A stretch of DNA of 39,226 bases from Gammaproteobacteria bacterium (GCA_029265075.1 JAJUJZ010000012.1:1-39226), one strand, 5' to 3'; counted from the stretch's first letter, positions 1-6,408 are shown. The notes: a model not told the origin generated them from the sequence alone. A program made the numbers and translations.

Positions 1-2
1 CC

Positions 3-101
3 AGCTACATCCATGGCTTTTACAACCACTCACGGCTGCACTCGGCCCTCGGATACTTGTCACCCAACGACTATGCAAGGAGACTTAAGCAAGCTGCTTG
101 A
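3..101 (+). CDS. IS3-family transposase OrfB, C-terminal end only
   Basis: Reading frame 3 is open from the window edge to TGA at 99-101. It encodes the last 32 residues of an IS3-type DDE transposase. The family-typical end is visible: YIHGFYN followed by SRLHSALGYLSP and a basic tail ending in RRLKQAA. In IS3 elements this segment closes the integrase-like catalytic domain of OrfB. The gene is cut by the window start, so nothing can be said about its integrity. The terminal inverted repeat follows directly, so the stop lies at the natural 3' end of the insertion sequence. Confidence 0.85.
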   Translation, partial: SYIHGFYNHSRLHSALGYLSPNDYARRLKQAA

Positions 102-106
102 CCCGC

Positions 107-141
107 CGCTTCTTGGCGTCCGCTCTGGCGGGACAGGTTCA
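107..141 (+). repeat. Right terminal inverted repeat of the IS3-family element
   Basis: The segment directly after the transposase stop reads, on the minus strand, TGAACCTGTCCCGCCAGAG and so on. This is the TGAAC(C/T)-type start usual for IS3-family inverted repeats, and the element ends in CA at 140-141. The left repeat is outside the window, so the boundary is inferred from the family pattern. Confidence 0.55.
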
Positions 142-505
142 GTCATCGGCCTTCATAGGGGCGAATTTGCCAGCGCTTCATAGGTTGCCCTACGCGATGG
201 CCGGCCTCTGATTGACCGCCTGGATTATATACCATCGGTACGCTCCACTTGGGCGCTGCGATGCGCGTGTGGACAGCTGCTCATAGCTGAGGGCCATGCC
301 TCACTGTGCTGTCCGGGAAAACGAAGAAGCATTGATGTGATAATCGTACGCCCGCTGAATTCTGAACACCATGCGCTGTCAGCTGGATCGGGTCTTCGGA
401 CGGGTGGTGAGAAGATAAGCGTGATGAGGCTGGGCGGTCCCGAATAAGGCGGCTGCCCAGTGAAAGAAGATGCTTATGGGGCTTTTTCCTTTTGCTTAGC
501 AGAGT
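142..505. other. Stretch without recognisable gene
   Basis: Between the insertion-sequence end and the folded region at 506-634 I see no open frame with a plausible ribosome binding site and no RNA gene. An extended -10-like TGTGATAAT occurs near 336-344, but it has no convincing -35 partner. Confidence 0.5.
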
Positions 506-577
506 ATCCGATATTCGGATTTGTCACCGCCGACGTAAGGCTGACCCTGGGGGTCACTCTTCAGTAGGCGGTGACCC
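506..577 (+). other. Folded non-coding segment with alternative stem-loops
   Basis: ATCCGA-TAT-TCGGAT forms a hairpin at 506-520. GTCACCGCC (523-531) pairs with GGCGGTGAC (567-575), enclosing TGACCC (542-547) paired with GGGTCA (550-555). GGGTCAC (550-556) could instead pair with GTGACCC (571-577), so two mutually exclusive folds exist. The same bases can be read as four copies of a GTCAC/GTGAC half-site. An intrinsic terminator follows at 608. It may be a small RNA, an attenuator, or a replication or transfer site of the element; the sequence alone does not decide. Confidence 0.45.
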
Positions 578-607
578 GGAGTATAAATCCGACTAAAACT
601 TTGGATC

Positions 608-634
608 GGCAGTCCGGAAAATGGACTGCCTTTT
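608..634 (+). terminator. Rho-independent terminator, plus strand
   Basis: GGCAGTCC (608-615) and GGACTGCC (623-630) form an 8-bp stem with a seven-base loop, followed by TTTT at 631-634. The T run is on the plus-strand side, so it would stop transcription coming from the left, where no protein gene lies. For the minus-strand gene ending at 663 it gives only a weak terminator. Confidence 0.65.
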
Positions 635-662
635 GCCAAAAATTGTAGACTTAAAAAATGAA

Positions 663-1061
663 CTAGCTGGCGAGCGAGCGGCGTGGTTTGGCTGTCGGAG
701 ATACTTCCAGCATCTTTCCAGGGCAATCATCCACATTTACCCATGTCAGTGCATATAATGTGGGCGATGCGCCGTCACGGCTCCGGTTATAGTCCCGTGT
801 TTTGATGATAAGGTTGCGCGCCTGGAGTTCCCGAAGCGCGGCAGCTAGTGTGCCTTTGGCCATTCCGCCCCACTGGCGAAGCATCGTGTGAGTCGCTGCT
901 AGGTTGCCATTGTTGCGGCCATTGTATTGTTCGCCTAGCACCACGAGGACCTTCACGGCGGAAAATGAAAGTTGTTTAAAGTCAGGATGACGCATTAGCG
1001 CCTTTGGAATTGCCCATGCGCCCTGTGACCCCCAGTCGTGTTTATATTTTTTCCTCGCCAT
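663..1061 (-). CDS. Winged-helix DNA-binding protein of the integrated element
   Basis: A 132-residue protein with a predicted helix-turn-helix/winged-helix fold at about residues 30-95. The region starting LSFSAVKVLVVLG is followed by a second helix pair (MAKGTLAAALRELQARNLI) and a beta wing (IIKTRDYNRSRDG). Proteins of this build are common in integrative elements near an AlpA-like regulator and a tyrosine integrase, and are usually annotated as helix-turn-helix or replication-associated. GAGGT five bases before ATG at 1061 is a good ribosome binding site. It could regulate excision or initiate replication; no catalytic motif is visible. The fold is inferred by eye. Confidence 0.75.
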   Translation of the reverse strand: MARKKYKHDWGSQGAWAIPKALMRHPDFKQLSFSAVKVLVVLGEQYNGRNNGNLAATHTMLRQWGGMAKGTLAAALRELQARNLIIKTRDYNRSRDGASPTLYALTWVNVDDCPGKMLEVSPTAKPRRSLAS

Positions 1062-1078
1062 TTAATACCTCGCATTCA

Positions 1079-1201
1079 TCAGTCCGAGCACAGCCAAAGA
1101 CGGTGGGCTTGCCGGTAGGGCTGTCGAAGAGCCTTAAGGACCCGATACATGCGCTTGATTTGGCGAGCGACTGTCTCGCCGTATAAGCGATGTATGTCCA
1201 T
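1079..1201 (-). CDS. Possible 40-residue small protein upstream of the winged-helix gene
   Basis: ATG at 1201 opens a 40-codon frame ending in TGA at 1079-1081, 17 bases before the start of the winged-helix gene. The product is basic (MDIHRLYGETVARQIKRMYR at the N-terminus) and could form one long amphipathic helix. There is no clear ribosome binding site. A competing frame (1042-1254, minus, 70 residues) covers the same DNA and overlaps the next gene by 20 bases. Either may be real, a remnant, or chance. Confidence 0.25.
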   Translation of the reverse strand: MDIHRLYGETVARQIKRMYRVLKALRQPYRQAHRLWLCSD

Positions 1202-1423
1202 TTGTACTGGTGATCAGAAGCCGCGGGCGAGCCATCGGAAGATCGATGGCGCATGAAGAATATTTCAGTCCCTAGCGGCGGAGATCGTAAAGGCTGGACC
1301 TTATCGAGGTGGAGCTAACATAAACGCTGGTCTTGACTAACATGGAGGTGCCTTTGTCGTCGGTGCGTCATCTGTCGGCCAAATAGGCCTGGTTTGCGGC
1401 GATGGGTGCGCTTGCTTCGAGGC
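1202..1423. other. Stretch without recognisable gene inside the element
   Basis: Between the possible small reading frame and the AlpA-like gene there is no convincing coding region, terminator or repeat. It may serve as the leader of the minus-strand winged-helix gene. Confidence 0.45.
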
Positions 1424-1621
1424 TCATCGGGTGTTGGCGTTAGCCATCCGGTTCACCCATGCTTCCAGTTCCTTCACCAAGATCAGCCGGCGCCTGCCGG
1501 ATTTGAAAGAGATGAGGTCGCCGCGGCCGATGGCCTCATAAACTGAGCTTCGGGTGGTGCCGGACGCGCGGGCGGCGTCTTCCGTACTCACGGCGAGCGG
1601 TTGCAGTGCTAATCGATTCAT
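1424..1621 (-). CDS. AlpA/excisionase-family DNA-binding protein
   Basis: A 65-residue MerR-like helix-turn-helix protein of the HTH_17/AlpA type. The pattern is AVSTEDAARASGTTRSSVYE (first and recognition helices), then a wing with SGRRRLILVKELEAWV. Such proteins bind tyrosine-integrase attachment regions or activate the integrase gene to promote excision. The frame stays open to 1705, but I choose ATG 1621 because GGAGA lies eight bases upstream and the family starts there; the longer version adds an unrelated cysteine-rich stretch. It is divergent from the ribbon-helix-helix gene, with shared control DNA at 1622-1796. Confidence 0.85.
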   Translation of the reverse strand: MNRLALQPLAVSTEDAARASGTTRSSVYEAIGRGDLISFKSGRRRLILVKELEAWVNRMANANTR

Positions 1622-1674
1622 GTCCCGGTCTCCAGTCGTCCAGTTGGCTGCGGTCGAGCGTTGGCAGCAGCAAT

Positions 1675-1706
1675 AGTATACAGGCAACACAAAAAAATGC
1701 AACACA
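1675..1706 (-). promoter_or_regulatory. Promoter of the AlpA-like gene with overlapping direct repeats
   Basis: On the minus strand TTGCAT (1702-1697) and TATACT (1680-1675) are 16 bases apart, giving a leader of about 47 bases. Two copies of GCAACACA (1684-1691 and 1699-1706, 15 bases apart) lie across the -35 element and spacer. This is a likely operator for one of the two divergent regulators. Confidence 0.5.
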
Positions 1707-1796
1707 TAACGGTGCAGGACGTATCTTTGTAGTACATTGCGGGTGAATCTGTTACGATTGGATGCGTTAACGGCATTGGGTTGAACGGAGGGGCTA

Positions 1797-2381
1797 ATGA
1801 GTAAAAGGGAACCGCGAAAGGAGACACTTTCAGTTCGGATTAACCGAGAGGTGAAGGCCGGTCTTTCGATTGCGGCAAACTATTCCGGCGAATCGATGGC
1901 GACAGTTATGGAGCAGGCGCTGGTGGCGAGTATTCAGACGACCAGAGTTTCAGCGAGCGACGTCCATGGGCGCCTAGCCGATGCTCACGCAGAAAGGGGA
2001 AGCGTCCCTATCTCTAAAATTCTATATTTCGTCCAGCACCATCTGCCTGAGATTACAATGCTCAGGCTGTTCTACTTGTTCCCCAAAGGCCTAACCGATA
2101 GAGAGCGCACGATATGCGAAGCAGTTGTAGCGAATCCTGCGATATTCGCTGGGAGTCATCCATTATTTGTTCCGTTCCCCGATCCGGGAGTTGACGATGT
2201 TCCGTTATTCGACGTGCAGAAGCTTTCGCAGCACATGCCTAGCTTGAAAGCTTATGCGCAATTCGTCTCCCACAATTCACAGCGGTCGGATGTGGAAATT
2301 GCAATTGATTATCCGACTTATCTTGAACTGGCCGGGAAGCGCCAGCGAAAGGAAGGAGAGCAGGACGAATTATCCGAGTAG
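1797..2381 (+). CDS. Ribbon-helix-helix protein with a C-terminal domain of unknown function
   Basis: A 194-residue protein. Residues about 9-48 (KETLSVRINREVKAGLSIAA and the helix after it) look like a ribbon-helix-helix/CopG-type DNA-binding unit: a basic beta strand followed by two helices. The rest, from about residue 55, has no motif I recognise. It contains a hydrophobic stretch (ILYFVQHHLPEITMLRLFYL), a proline-rich section (SHPLFVPFPDPGVDD) and a charged tail. GGAGG at 1787-1791 supports ATG 1797. The 3' end overlaps the convergent integrase by 12 bases. Codon use is AT-richer than in the housekeeping genes. It may be an accessory regulator or antitoxin-like protein, but no toxin partner is visible. 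Confidence 0.75.
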   Translation: MSKREPRKETLSVRINREVKAGLSIAANYSGESMATVMEQALVASIQTTRVSASDVHGRLADAHAERGSVPISKILYFVQHHLPEITMLRLFYLFPKGLTDRERTICEAVVANPAIFAGSHPLFVPFPDPGVDDVPLFDVQKLSQHMPSLKAYAQFVSHNSQRSDVEIAIDYPTYLELAGKRQRKEGEQDELSE

Positions 2382-3584
2382 TTCAACGGCAGCTGCTTTG
2401 CTGTCTGAGGCAAGGTGGGCATAGCGCAGCGTCATCGCAATGTCAGAATGCCCCAGCAGTTCACGTACGGTATTTAGAGGCGCGCCAGTCATTACCAGCT
2501 TTGAGGCGAAGGTGTGGCGTAGGTCGTGCCAGCGAAAGTCTGTGATGCCGGCCCGGGCCAGCAGCGCAGTCCACGAGTTCTTGATGTTATTCAGGCGCCC
2601 CCCGTCCTTGCCGGGGAAGACGTAGCGTCCGCTACTCTGCATTTTCCATGCCTTCAGCGTCTCCAGCGCCGGGCGGTTGAGGGGTATGTGTCGTGTCTGC
2701 CCCGACTTAGACGTAGCCCCCTCCACTGTGAGCACCTTATTCTTAAGGTCCACGTCACGCCAGTGCAGGTTGAATACCTCGCCGCGGCGCATTCCTGTAT
2801 TGAGCGACAGCAGCACCAGTGGCTTGAGGTGATCGGCGAAGGCTACCTGGCGGAGGTCGGACAGGGGTTGCTGGTCGCGCTCAAGGCGCCACCGGTTGGC
2901 GCTGTCACGCTCCGCTCTGATTTTCTCCTCTCGCTCATCCAGAGCCGCTTTGAGGCGTTCCTCTTCGTCGGGCAGGAGATGGCGCACGCGACCCAGCTTA
3001 TCGACCTTGAGGCGTTTTAGGCGGCTGAGCGGATGGTCCGCTAGGAGGCCCCATTCAACGGCGCGGGAGAGCACGCCTTTTAGCCTCGTGATGCTTCGGT
3101 TTGCGGTCGCAGGAGCGAGTCCAGCAGCGAGCCAGCTCGTGCGCAGTTCCTCGACGGCTTTCGGGGTGATCTCATCTAGCCGGCAGCGGAGAAGGGGCGC
3201 GAAGTTCTTGCGGATCGCACGCAGACTGTTGTCGGCGTCTCGTTGATGGGCTTTCGCCCACGTTTCGAAGCTATCGGTCAGAAAGTCGGAGAGGGTAGGG
3301 GTGCCGGCACTCTTGCGGCCTTGCGTAACGGCAAGAGGTTCGCCGTACTCGCGCGCTTCGGCAAGATACCGGGCTGTCTCTCGACGGGCTTGGTCGAGCG
3401 TGATTACCCCGACACGCCCCAGAGTGGCGGTCTTGTTCCTGGCCCATGTCACCATGTAGCTGGCGTGGCCGCTAGATAGAACTCTTATGGATAGGCCGGG
3501 CTGCGCAGTATCATGGACGCGGTACGGTTTCGTCTTCGGCTGCAAGCCGTTCAATAGCAGCTTTTGTGTGATCTTTGCTTTCAT
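2370..3584 (-). CDS. Tyrosine recombinase / site-specific integrase
   Basis: A 404-residue integrase that recombines the element with its tRNA target. There is an N-terminal arm-binding part, a core-binding domain at about 95-190, and a catalytic domain at about 200-395. The full catalytic set is present: R266 (TGMRRGE), K293 (TSKSGQ), H353 and R356 (HDLRHTFAS), H379 (LGHSD) and the nucleophile Y388 (RYAHL). Length and layout match intact prophage and island integrases, so it is probably active. It is transcribed away from the adjacent attachment site at 3707-3754. Its promoter and flanking repeats are listed separately. Confidence 0.97.
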   Translation of the reverse strand: MKAKITQKLLLNGLQPKTKPYRVHDTAQPGLSIRVLSSGHASYMVTWARNKTATLGRVGVITLDQARRETARYLAEAREYGEPLAVTQGRKSAGTPTLSDFLTDSFETWAKAHQRDADNSLRAIRKNFAPLLRCRLDEITPKAVEELRTSWLAAGLAPATANRSITRLKGVLSRAVEWGLLADHPLSRLKRLKVDKLGRVRHLLPDEEERLKAALDEREEKIRAERDSANRWRLERDQQPLSDLRQVAFADHLKPLVLLSLNTGMRRGEVFNLHWRDVDLKNKVLTVEGATSKSGQTRHIPLNRPALETLKAWKMQSSGRYVFPGKDGGRLNNIKNSWTALLARAGITDFRWHDLRHTFASKLVMTGAPLNTVRELLGHSDIAMTLRYAHLASDSKAAAVELLG

Positions 3585-3593
3585 TGCTTAACC

Positions 3594-3613
3594 GTGACAG
3601 CAGGGTGACAGCA
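3594..3613. repeat. Two 9-bp direct repeats upstream of the integrase
   Basis: GTGACAGCA occurs at 3594-3602 and again at 3605-3613, with an 11-bp period (one helical turn). The repeats lie between the integrase promoter and its start codon. The position suits integrase arm-type or excisionase binding sites; this role is inferred. Confidence 0.5.
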
Positions 3614-3619
3614 AAAAGC

Positions 3620-3648
3620 ACTATACGGTACCGTTTGACGGGACTCAA
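3620..3648 (-). promoter_or_regulatory. Integrase promoter with palindromic operator in the spacer
   Basis: On the minus strand TTGAGT (3648-3643) and TATAGT (3625-3620) are separated by exactly 17 bases, a good sigma-70 promoter. The spacer contains the perfect 10-bp palindrome ACGGTACCGT (3625-3634). A repressor bound there would block RNA polymerase. Confidence 0.6.
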
Positions 3649-3706
3649 CCGGATTATAACTGATTGATTTTATTGGTAGGCCGTTGATTCGCAAGGACGG
3701 CCGATC

Positions 3707-3754
3707 CCCCTCCGGAGGCAGAGGTCAGAGGTTCGAATCCTCTCGGGCGCGCCA
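3707..3754 (+). other. Attachment site: 3' fragment of tRNA-Arg(CCG)
   Basis: The segment matches the 3' half of tRNA-Arg(CCG). It has the anticodon loop CTCCGGA (3710-3716, anticodon CCG), the T arm AGAGG-TTCGAAT-CCTCT, the acceptor strand CGGGCGC, discriminator G and encoded CCA (3752-3754). No D arm or 5' acceptor strand lies upstream; the bases before it are integrase-side DNA. This is the usual scar of an element integrated into a tRNA 3' end. The intact copy should lie at the far end of the element, left of the window. A GGCCGT/ACGGCC inverted repeat (3679-3684, 3697-3702) abuts the core. Confidence 0.85.
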
Positions 3755-3794
3755 GATATGAAAAGGCCCGCTGTAAGCGGGCCTTTTCATATCT
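3754..3794 (+). terminator. Terminator of the split tRNA-Arg gene
   Basis: A perfect 18-bp inverted repeat, 3754-3771 against 3777-3794, with loop TGTAA. It has GGCCCGC in the stem and A4/T4 runs that make it work in both directions. It directly follows the CCA end and so marks the first host-side DNA. Confidence 0.85.
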
Positions 3795-3811
3795 GCTGTT
3801 CCGGGCGGCAA

Positions 3812-3903
3812 GAACCTCTTCAGGTTCGACCAAATGCGCAGCATTTGGCAACGAGCCGCGTCGCGGCGAAGCCCCGCAGGGGTCGGTCTGGCAACGCCAG
3901 ACC
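3812..3903. repeat. Array of five consecutive small hairpins
   Basis: Five perfect inverted repeats follow each other with only a few bases between: GAACCT-CTTC-AGGTTC (3812-3827), CCAAATGC-GCA-GCATTTGG (3830-3848), GCCGC-GTC-GCGGC (3855-3867), CCCC-GCA-GGGG (3872-3882) and GGTCTGGC-AAC-GCCAGACC (3885-3903). Most have three-base loops. No T run follows, so this is not an ordinary terminator. It may be a REP/BIME-like element or a structured RNA. The rest of 3795-3956 holds nothing else recognisable. Confidence 0.7.
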
Positions 3904-3956
3904 GATTCATCCTCCGGAATAACACGCCGATGCTGATCAGGGCCCGCTGCAGGTGA

Positions 3957-4436
3957 TTACGGCTTCTCCGCCGGAATGACACTGATCTGACCGTCTACTT
4001 CCAGCACCGCCAGCCGTACTGCGGCGAACTCTTCAATACCCTGCTTGCGCAGGCTTGCCTGCAGTTCGTCCTCCGTTAATTTCTCGCGCGCGAGATTCTT
4101 CTTCAGTACCTCACCATTGTGGATCAGCAGCGTCGGTGAGTACTGCGCGACGTGATGGAAGCGGGGGAAGTGGTATTCGAACAGATTAGAAAGGTAGTCC
4201 CAGGCAAGGACGACGGCGATCAGCAGCAGAATATCGGGAGCGGCTGTGATGTCACCCAGAATTGCATCGCCCGTTAGCGTGCCGACGACGACCAGCGCGA
4301 TGAGGTCATTCGGTGCCAGGTCGCCGGTCTGGCGCTTGGGCATGATACGCAGGATGACTGCAACCGCCAGATAGACGAGCGTGCCGCGAGCGATGAGCTC
4401 CCGGATCGGCGTCTCGAATATCAGCCATTCGCTCAT
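3957..4436 (-). CDS. DUF421 (YetF/YcaP-like) membrane protein
   Basis: A 159-residue inner-membrane protein. Hydrophobic segments lie at about 19-33, 45-63 and 66-83. A soluble C-terminal domain carries the family hallmarks PKRQTGDLAPNDLIALV near residue 35 and SPTLLIHNGEV near residue 100. DUF421 proteins are widespread; in spore formers they act on germination or spore quality, but their biochemical role in Proteobacteria is unknown. The frame extends to a GTG at 4520; I choose ATG 4436 because family members begin just before the first membrane segment. It lies 90 bases downstream of the MarR gene on the same strand. Confidence 0.85.
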   Translation of the reverse strand: MSEWLIFETPIRELIARGTLVYLAVAVILRIMPKRQTGDLAPNDLIALVVVGTLTGDAILGDITAAPDILLLIAVVLAWDYLSNLFEYHFPRFHHVAQYSPTLLIHNGEVLKKNLAREKLTEDELQASLRKQGIEEFAAVRLAVLEVDGQISVIPAEKP

Positions 4437-4526
4437 GGTTCTGCCGACGCGAGGTCGCTCCGCAGCAGGTGCCGGTGGCGTTTGGATGAGCGATGGCGCG
4501 GCAAGTTTCCTGCGCCCCACGCACGG

Positions 4527-5009
4527 TCAGGCCAGTCCGTCGGTCTCCGACGTGAGCTTTTTAAGCAGTTTCAGCAATTGTGCCTGTTCGCGGGCATTGA
4601 GCCGGGATGTCAGTTCCGCCTCGACACCCGCCTGCAGCGCCAGGAATTTGCGCAGTGTGGTTCTGCCGCTAGGTGTCAGATCCAGCTCGTATTTGCGGCG
4701 ATCAGCGGTGGAGTGATGCCGTTGCAGCAGATCGCGCGCCTGCAGCTTGCGCACGATGGCCATGGTAGTGGCACGGTCAAGGCCCAGAAAATTGCCGAGG
4801 TCACTCTGCGACAGTCGGGGATGCACATCGATGTGCAGCAGAATCATGAACTGTGTCGGGGTGATCGGCTCGGCCTCACTACGCGCGAACCGGCGAAAGG
4901 TCATCAGGTGTGCCTGCCGCAGATGATAGCCAATCGAGGATTGCATGAACTCCTCACTATCGGTGACCTGATCGATAGCGGGCTGCTGCACGTGCTGATC
5001 TTTATCCAT
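4527..5009 (-). CDS. MarR-family transcriptional regulator
   Basis: A 160-residue winged-helix regulator. The DNA-binding part (about 66-112) shows LSQSDLGNFLGLDRATTMAI, then the wing with TADRRKYELDLTPSG; flanking helices would form the dimer interface. MarR proteins often sense phenolic or aromatic acids and repress a divergent gene. Here the divergent gene encodes a LigW-like aromatic-acid decarboxylase, which makes it the natural target (inferred). ATG 5009 is preferred; a GTG at 5048 would add 13 residues. Neither has a strong ribosome binding site. Confidence 0.88.
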   Translation of the reverse strand: MDKDQHVQQPAIDQVTDSEEFMQSSIGYHLRQAHLMTFRRFARSEAEPITPTQFMILLHIDVHPRLSQSDLGNFLGLDRATTMAIVRKLQARDLLQRHHSTADRRKYELDLTPSGRTTLRKFLALQAGVEAELTSRLNAREQAQLLKLLKKLTSETDGLA

Positions 5010-5219
5010 GGTTGTTATGAAGCCGACTGAGCTGGGCAGTTTACCCACAGCGGTCGGGCTGTGTCACGGCTGAATCCCCTTTGACCGAGCTACATTAACA
5101 AACGGCAATGTCCCCTCAGATGATCTGTGCGATAAATCCAAAACGTTGATTTTCAAGGCCTCGCGCCGAAACTGTGGCTGGGCGGGCGGCCACTGCAGAG
5201 CGGCCGGTGATCACCTCTG

Positions 5220-5259
5220 TTTACGCAACCGCTGTGGGCTGCTTATGCTGTATGCTACA
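5220..5259 (+). promoter_or_regulatory. Candidate promoter and operator of the decarboxylase gene
   Basis: TTTACG (5220-5225) and TATGCT (5244-5249) are 18 bases apart. The palindrome TGTA-TGC-TACA (5249-5259) overlaps the start region, where a MarR dimer would block transcription. Both elements are imperfect, so this is a suggestion only. Confidence 0.35.
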
Positions 5260-5303
5260 CAAACAATTTTAGATGAGTACACAACGACCAACAGGAGGGC
5301 ACC

Positions 5304-6371
5304 ATGACTGGTCAGACCAATAAAAATGGCATCCGCACAGACGTCGGTTACAAGCGCATTGCGACCGAAGAGGCATTCATCACCAGGGAGCTGCTCGACA
5401 TCTACGTGAAGATGCTCAAAGAGGGCAGCCACGACGACCCCGGTTTTGGCAGTCTGTGGGGCTTCTATGCGACCAATCTCCAGGCTGAGCGGCCGCGGAT
5501 TATCAACGAGCGGTTGCAGGATATCGGCGAACGCCGCATCGCCGATATGGACGCTGCCGGCATTGATGTGGCGATCCTGTCGCTGACCTCACCCGGCGTA
5601 CAGATTCTGCCGCGCGATCTGGCGATTGCCCAGGCGCGACTGGCGAATGATCAGCTGGCCGATGCTGTGCGCAAGTATCCTGACCGTTTTGCCGGCCTGG
5701 TCGCGGTAGCGCCGCAGGCACCGGAAGAGGCAGCTAAGGAGCTTGAGCGCGGCATCAAGGAGCTCGGTTTCAAGGGCGTGATCATCAACTCCCACACGCA
5801 GGGCGAATACCTGAGTGACCAGAAATTCTGGCCGATTCTGGAAGCTGCGGAAGCGTGTGATGCGCCGATCTATCTGCACCCCAACACGCTGCCGAAAGGG
5901 ATGGTTGAGCCGTTTATCGAGTGCGGGCTGGATGGGGCGATTTTCGGCTTCGGTGTCGAGACCAGCTTCCACATGCTGCGCATCATCACCTCCGGAGCGC
6001 TGGATCGCTTCCCCAACCTCAAGTTCGTGCTGGGGCATCTGGGAGAAGCGCTGCAGTACTGGATGTGGCGTATCGACTACATGCATGAGGCGACGGTACG
6101 TTCCAAGCGTTATGAATCGCTCAAGCCGCTCAAGAAGAAGCCCAGCGATTACCTCAAGGAAAACGTCTGGATCACTACCAGCGGCCAGCAGTTCGAGCCA
6201 GCCATCAAGTATGCGCAGGAAGTGCTGGGCAAGGATCGGGTGATGTACGCCATGGACTATCCGTACCAGTATGTGCCGCAGGAGGTGGCTGACCTCGACA
6301 ATATGGATATGAGCCCGGAAGACCTGAAGGCGTTCTATCAGACCAACGCCGAGAAGCTGTTCAAGCTGTAA
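5304..6371 (+). CDS. ligW: LigW-like amidohydrolase-family decarboxylase (5-carboxyvanillate decarboxylase type)
   Basis: A 355-residue protein of amidohydrolase family 2. It closely follows the sequence I recall for Sphingobium SYK-6 LigW, including RIATEEAF near the start, ERRIADMDAAGID, GFKGVIINSHTQG and RVMYAMDYPYQYV near the end. LigW removes the 5-carboxyl of 5-carboxyvanillate without oxidation, giving vanillate in biphenyl-lignin breakdown. Likely metal and active-site residues are E22, H192 (YLHP), H245 (LGHLGE) and D318 (AMDYP). GGAGG before ATG 5304 is a strong ribosome binding site. No other lig genes are in the window, so the true substrate could be another hydroxybenzoate such as gamma-resorcylate. 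A terminator follows. Confidence 0.85.
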   Translation: MTGQTNKNGIRTDVGYKRIATEEAFITRELLDIYVKMLKEGSHDDPGFGSLWGFYATNLQAERPRIINERLQDIGERRIADMDAAGIDVAILSLTSPGVQILPRDLAIAQARLANDQLADAVRKYPDRFAGLVAVAPQAPEEAAKELERGIKELGFKGVIINSHTQGEYLSDQKFWPILEAAEACDAPIYLHPNTLPKGMVEPFIECGLDGAIFGFGVETSFHMLRIITSGALDRFPNLKFVLGHLGEALQYWMWRIDYMHEATVRSKRYESLKPLKKKPSDYLKENVWITTSGQQFEPAIKYAQEVLGKDRVMYAMDYPYQYVPQEVADLDNMDMSPEDLKAFYQTNAEKLFKL

Positions 6372-6377
6372 GCAGCT

Positions 6378-6408
6378 GTCGTCCCGCCATTGCCGGCGGG
6401 ACGACTTT
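6378..6408 (+). terminator. Terminator after the decarboxylase gene
   Basis: GTCGTCCCGCC (6378-6388) pairs with GGCGGGACGAC (6395-6405), an 11-bp perfect stem with a six-base loop, followed by TTT. The next gene therefore probably has its own promoter in 6409-6630. Confidence 0.75.

Noticed and set aside
496-726. 76-codon minus-strand frame overlapping the winged-helix gene's 3' end
   Set aside because: It runs through the terminator and folded region and lacks a ribosome binding site.
1618-1827. 69-codon minus-strand frame in the divergent control region
   Set aside because: It overlaps both regulator starts and the promoter; no ribosome binding site.
3654-3982. Two minus-strand frames encoding a GFEPLTSASGG peptide
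   Set aside because: This peptide is the well-known false translation of a tRNA T arm. The frames run through the tRNA-Arg fragment, its terminator and the hairpin array.
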